Shown here: positions 8,811-13,544 of the stretch, in pieces
Layout: each line of letters begins with the position of its first letter
Position numbering within the stretch: the stretch's first letter is position 1
DNA from: Cochliopodium minus
Taxonomy: Eukaryota > Discosea > Himatismenida > Cochliopodiidae
Reading direction: 5' to 3'
Length of the DNA stretch: 13,544 nt
Assembly: GCA_024220525.1 (NCBI GenBank)
Contig: JAMYWO010000215.1
Coordinates: 39,035 to 52,578 of the forward strand
Position numbers and translations under genes: made by a program
The notes under the pieces: generated by a model
The model's input: the letters and a program-made list of their open reading frames with translations, nothing else
Database searches by the model: none
Told to the model about the DNA's origin: nothing

Positions 8811-11800
8811 ATGAAGAAAAAACCAAATGAACAGCAATCTTTGAGGGGAGATCAATTTTTGCATTTGTTAATTACATTATCAACCCAAAAAGGTCAGTAT
8901 ACATCAAACATATAAAAAATAATCTTCCCCCTTTATAAATTATCCTTCCAAAATTTTATTTGACTAATAAAAACGATAAAGCAAAAGAAATAGCTGAAGG
9001 GAAAGTAAAATTTACTCTCAATCCGAGTTGTTTATCATTCATCAACAAAATATTCGAACATTATGAAACAGAAGGAAGATTTCAATCGATATCAAATATA
9101 TCCAAAAAGGATATGATCTATTTATACAATTTCATTATCAAATTGGAAACCTTGAAATTGGAGCCAACCCAATATAGAATTGTGGATACAAAAGGGATGA
9201 TAGATCTCTCATTTTTTTCAGCATTGAGAAAATTAGAGATCATAAGATGCAAACCATCTCTCATGATAAATAAAATTCAGTTGTCAAATAGATTGATATC
9301 ACTCAAAATACAAGATGTCTTGGAAAATCTCGATGAAATTTTCATCGAGCATGATAATTCTTTGAAGAACATATGGAAGTTGGAAGAATTGAATTGTTGT
9401 CATAATTATATCCCTTCAATCTCTCCCAATCTGGTAACAAACATAAAAAATAAATTTAAAATATAATGAATATATTGAGAATATTTATGAAACAAGATCT
9501 ATAAAATGATTTCAATATGGATATCAATATTAAATTAATTTAAATGTCATTTTATTATTTTAAATACAAAAAAGAAATTCATGACAAATCTCCGATCATT
9601 AGATCTCAGCCATAATATCATCTCCAAGATCGATAATTTGGAATATTGCATCAATCTATCTTATCTCAACTTGGGATTCAACAAGATATCATCTATGTTG
9701 GGCGTCAACGTGACTATCGGTAACATTAAAATCTTGATCCTCAAAAGTAATGGCATCTCTTGCTTGGATGGACTTGATAAGCTTTACACGCTCGAAAAAC
9801 TAGATCTTAGTGAGAATGTGATAAGTAACATTGACGAAATTGCTAAAATATCCGTCTTGCCATTTTTGTCCTCTCTGTTCTTAGAAGGGAATCCCGTAAA
9901 AAAAATTTTTAATTTTAATTTTTATTTTTTTATTTTTGAATCTTTTTTTTTTAGATTTGTTTTGATTCAAATTATCAATTTGATATTTACTCTTTGTTTT
10001 GTAATCCAAAAAGAGAATTTGAAACGGTGAATTATGTTTTATTTCATTTTTTTTTTCATTTAAAATTTTTTTATATTTAGATTTTGTTGGATGGGTTGCC
10101 TCCTTCAAGTTTGACCAAAGAAAAACTCCTAGAAATTAAAAATAGCAGTTCTTTCAAAAGTTATTCTACTGTCCCAACATTCAAAAAAAATTCTTTGACT
10201 GACTCTTTTTCAGTCTCAAAAAAGAAAAAGAAAAAAGTAAAAATATTTTTATATAAAAATAAGAGAACGATTGAAATTTATTTTTAAATTTTAAATTATT
10301 TTTTTTTTACATTTTCTTGAACGCATTTAAGAAAAAACCAAAGGAAATAAAAATTGAAGAAACTCCAAAAATGAACCATATTTTAAACCATGATTCAGAA
10401 ATAATCACAAATCGACCAAGCTCAACAGATTTCCAAGACAAAGTGGAACAGCTCAACAAAGATTTCGGTTCGAAATGGCTCATCATTTTGAATGAGATCA
10501 ACCAAGTCGATTCTCAAACTAATGACAACCCAAAAGAAATCGAGTATTTAAAAGAAAGAATCGAGAAAGCACAAAGTATGAATTTTTTATTTTTTATTTT
10601 TTATATTTTTTAAAAAAATTTTCAATGCTTTTATTCTTTTATTTATTTTTTATTTTATTTTTATCCATTAATATTTTTATTTCATGATTAAGTTTTTTTG
10701 TTCTCGTTAAAAAATTTTGTTTTTTAATATTAATTGATAAACATTCAAAAAAGATCAAATTTGAGATTATCAAAATAATTTTGGAAAAAAATGAATATTT
10801 ACAGTAAAAATGATCGTTAATTGTCCAAATATTACGACTTTGTTAGCGGATATATTATTTTTACTAACAAAATTTGAACTGTTGTAATATTTTTGGGTCA
10901 ATATTAATCAACATTCATTTCAATATGAATAAAATTATTATGTTTAAAACAAATATTTATCAAAGTTACAATTATTATTTTCAAAAAAAAAATTAGGTAA
11001 CACACATCACACAAGCAACAAAAAGAAAGTAAATTCAGTGGACATTAAAGACAGAAAAAGTAAAGAAAACACTAACAACAACACAAACATTAACACTGAA
11101 GAATCTTCCATTACAAGCCTTGACTCCCTCTTGAAAGATTTCCCCACTGACGAATCTTTCAACGAGTTGGAGAGGACTGTTTTCGAAAAATTTGAGCAAA
11201 AGTCTGAGAAGCTCCCCAAGGACGCAGTTAGTGCTGTGAAACGTCCCAATGTCAACAACAAGAATGTTTCAAAGTAAAAAAAAAAAAATCAATTTTATTT
11301 CGAAAAAATTTTTTACAATTTTATTTTGAAAAATTTTTTAACATTTTTATTTTGTTTCATTGTAATTATTGATCATTTTTTGTTTGACTCTATTATCATT
11401 TTCAAACTATTTTTTTTAAATTTTTTTTAAATTTTTATTTTCTATTTTTAATTTTTTATTTTTATTTTTATGTGTTATTTTTGTTTTTATTTTTTATTGC
11501 CATACCAATTTTTTTATGTTCAATTTTTTAGCATCCCCTTTTCAATCAAAGTGGCCCTGTTTTTCAGCGTGAACGATTTTGTCGAAGTGGAAGAAGAAAC
11601 GAAGAAGAAAACAATCACACCAATCAACAACTTTGTCAAATTCCAAAAGGTCAACACTTTCCAGGGCAACAGGGAGATCTTCCGCCATTATGGAGACAAC
11701 ACCGCCTTCGTGGAGGCCAATTATGTTGCGGAGATGGACTTCAAATCTGTTTTGTACCAAATTCCCCTCTCTTCTTTCCAGTCTTTGCTTCTTCATTTCA

Positions 11801-13544
11801 ACTTTTTGAAATCTAAAAATAAGCCCGTTGTAATAATTTTTTAAAATAATTTTTTTAATTTTTTTTTTTAATTTTCTCTATTTTTTATTTTTATTTTTAT
11901 TTTTGATTTTCTTATTATTTTTTTTTTTTTATATATTATATCTAATTATTTTTTTCTTATAATTATATCTAATTATTTTTTTGTTTTTATTTTTTATTTT
12001 TGTTTTTCAAATTTTATTTTTTATTTTTATTTTTTATTTTTATTTTTTATTTATATCATTGTAATTTATTTTTAATTTATTTTATTACTCAAAATTTTTC
12101 TTATCAAATTTGAAATTATAAATTCCATTTTATTTTGAATTTTATTTTTTATTTAAATCATTAAAATTTTTATTTATTATTTTATTTTCTTAAAGGAGAC
12201 TTGCCCGAATTGCTCCAGTCCTTTAGACTCCGAGAAGTTTTGCGACAAGTGCAAAGAAGTGCACAACGGAAGTTTAAAAGACTTTAACAAACTCAACAAC
12301 AATCAAAATAATTTTAATAATAAAAACAAAATTGATATTAATAATCACAATAAGAATAAGAATGATAATTTTGAAAACAATAAAATTAATTTTGATAATA
12401 ACAATTTTAATAATAAGAATAATAATCAAACTAACAGTAACAGTCTCAATAACAATAATACTGGAAGCAACAGTTTAAATAATAAGTTAACAATTTTTTT
12501 TTAACAATATTTTATTTTTACGATTTTATTTTTACGATTTTATTTTATATTTTGCATTTTATAATTTTTGAACATTTTATTTTTTATTCTTTATTCTTTA
12601 TTTTTAGTAATAACACTGGAAGCAACAGTTTAAATAATAACAGGTGAAATTTTTTTTTTGTATTCAATTTAAAATGATTAATTTTTAAAATGATTAATTT
12701 TATTTTTTATTTTTTATTTTTTATTTTTTATTTTTTATTTTTTATTTTTTATTTTTTATTTTATTTTATATTTTTAATTTTTCACTTTATTTATTTATTT
12801 TTCTTCTTATCTTTATTTTTAGTAACAACACTGGAAGCAACAGTTATAATAACAATCACCATATCTCCCAATCAATGTCACCAACCAAATCGACCTCTTC
12901 TAACTCGACCTCATCATCTTCTCATTCCAGTTCCTCCAAACTGATTCCAGTTCCCCTTTCGCATAGAACTTCGCAAGAAGACAGCTCTACTAAACAGTAC
13001 TCCAAGAAGAAGCCCACAAGCTCCAACAACCTCAATGACAGTGCTGATTTGCAAAATGAGAACGTAAAATCATTTATTTCTTCAATTCTTTGATATTTCT
13101 TTTTTTTTCTTTTTTTTCTTGTTTTAATATTTTATTTTTTAGTATTCTATTGTATTCTTGATTTCGTTTTAATTTATTTTATTTTTCAAATTTTGTTTTT
13201 AATTATATTTTATTTATTAATTCTTGTTTTTTCATTTTTTTTTTTATTTTTAAGATATTTTACATTTTTTTAAAATTTTTTTTAAATTTTTTTTTTCTTA
13301 TTTTTTATTTATTATAGGAACTCGACATTTCTTCTTCTCTCATACATCACAATTTGGTATTATATCTCCGTATAAACATACTACAAGGTATCATTCCTTT
13401 TCTAAATTTATTCAAATTTTTATTTTTATTTTTCATTTTTATTCTTATTTTTATTTTTATTTTATTCTCATTTTTATTTTTATTTTTATTTTTATTTTTA
13501 TTTTTATTTTTATTTTTATTTTTATTTTTATTTTTATTTTTATT
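8811..13544 (+). CDS. STK11IP: STK11IP/LIP1-like leucine-rich-repeat protein (3' incomplete)
   Basis: Twelve exons keep phase: 8811-8892, 8982-9433, 9575-9895, 9955-10026, 10081-10236, 10332-10575, 10997-11273, 11532-11829, 12196-12485, 12608-12643, 12823-13063 and 13318-13387; the last intron runs off the edge (at least 846 residues). The first intron has a branch-like TGACTAAT at 8961. Residues about 95-300 are leucine-rich repeats (LRSLDLSHN, LSYLNLGFN, LEKLDLSEN, LFLEGNP) followed by ILLDGLPPS (310-318), the cap I associate with LKB1-interacting protein 1. A basic Lys run ends exon 5. Exon 8 is a beta-rich domain of unknown identity. A zinc-ribbon-like CxxC..CxxC (C637, C640, C650, C653) follows, then Asn-rich and Ser-rich linkers, then HHNLVLYLRINIL, probably the first strand of a PH-like domain. 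In animals the protein binds LKB1 and acts at lysosomes; that role here is inference. Nischarin-type LRR proteins are the main alternative. Confidence 0.8.
10770..10945. repeat. Imperfect foldback (inverted repeat) in an intron
   Basis: Within the 421-base intron 10576-10996 two arms match as reverse complements in the same order: AATAATTTT, AAATGAAT, AAATATTAC and TTTGTTAG on the left; CTAACAAA, GTAATATTT, ATTCATTT and AAAATTATT on the right, around a centre near 10850. Spacing differs by small gaps. It could be a worn MITE-like insertion or an RNA hairpin. AT-richness makes some of the match expected by chance. Confidence 0.4.
12450..12853 (+). repeat. Three-copy NNTGSNS unit spread over three exons
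   Basis: A near-identical stretch of about 30 bases containing AACACTGGAAGCAACAGTT (first copy AATACTGG...) occurs at the end of exon 12196-12485, as the whole of the 36-base exon 12608-12643, and at the start of exon 12823-13063. Each copy encodes NNTGSNS(L/Y)NN. Introns of 122 and 179 bases separate the copies. Confidence 0.85.
12700..12765 (+). repeat. (TTTTTTA)n heptamer array in an intron
   Basis: About nine copies of TTTTTTA inside intron 12644-12822, in the same orientation as the gene. Just upstream the words AAAATGATTAATTTT are repeated twice in tandem. Confidence 0.85.
13417..13544 (+). repeat. (TTTTTA)n hexamer array at the window end
   Basis: The last 120 or so bases are TTTTTA hexamers with a few C substitutions, inside the intron that follows exon 13318-13387. 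The window ends inside the array, as contigs often do at repeats. Confidence 0.9.

Noticed and set aside
8960-8981. TTG at 8960 as start of the STK11IP-like protein
   Set aside because: An ATG exon at 8811-8892 splices in phase to 8982, and TGACTAAT at 8961 fits a branch point.
10803-10885. Constitutive exon inside intron 10576-10996
   Set aside because: Either donor would shift the next exon into an immediate TAA; kept only as a possible poison exon in the findings.
12690-12944. Plus-strand frame starting in a Phe-Tyr-Leu repeat
   Set aside because: The repeat is the translated heptamer array inside intron 12644-12822; the downstream exon is read in a different frame.
1-13544. CRISPR arrays, tRNA or rRNA genes, transposase genes, bacterial operons
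   Set aside because: The simple AT arrays have no spacer pattern, no cloverleaf or rRNA-like segment was seen, and no transposase or reverse transcriptase motifs occur in any frame; gene structure is eukaryotic.

Overview
This is eukaryotic nuclear DNA from a very AT-rich, intron-dense microbial eukaryote. Four multi-exon genes can be threaded through GT..AG introns, mostly with donors GTAAAA or GTAAG and T-rich acceptors. Reading phase is kept across nearly every junction, using the standard code. Many introns hold low-complexity (TTTTTTA)n or (TTTTTA)n runs. A free-living amoeboid protist (anaeramoeba-, heterolobosean- or amoebozoan-like) is my best guess, but the sequence does not fix the lineage.

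Layout. 1-1294 (+): C-terminal part of a protein resembling STK11IP (LKB1-interacting protein 1), with a PH-like fold. 1549-1987 (-): two exon-like segments of an unrecognised helical, HEAT-like protein, probably a gene relic. 2413-about 3650 (+): a VPS4-like MIT plus AAA ATPase whose AAA domain breaks off after Walker A, probably a pseudogene. 3713-7488 (-): a full guanylate-binding-protein (GBP) GTPase of about 904 residues in 8 exons, with a long coiled-coil tail containing a tandemly repeated exon. 7685-8630 (-): a complete 3-exon TIP41/TIPRL gene. 8811-13544 (+): 12 exons of an STK11IP-like leucine-rich-repeat protein (at least 846 residues) that runs off the right edge just as its PH-like region begins.

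Functions. TIP41 (PP2A and TOR signalling) and the STK11IP-like gene (LKB1-AMPK or lysosome signalling in animals) are divergent and share a 180-base promoter gap. The VPS4-like fragment and the GBP gene converge tail to tail. No operon logic is expected in such a genome, so co-function of neighbours is only a thought.

Main observations. (1) The two window ends carry complementary halves of the same protein family, on the same strand and broken within the same domain; this suggests a tandem array, a circular molecule or an assembly rotation. (2) The GBP tail grew by exon duplication. (3) A 36-base micro-exon in the STK11IP-like gene belongs to a three-copy repeat spread over three exons. (4) In several genes both codon composition and intron type change from the 5' to the 3' part. 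I see no obviously new defence or mobile system.
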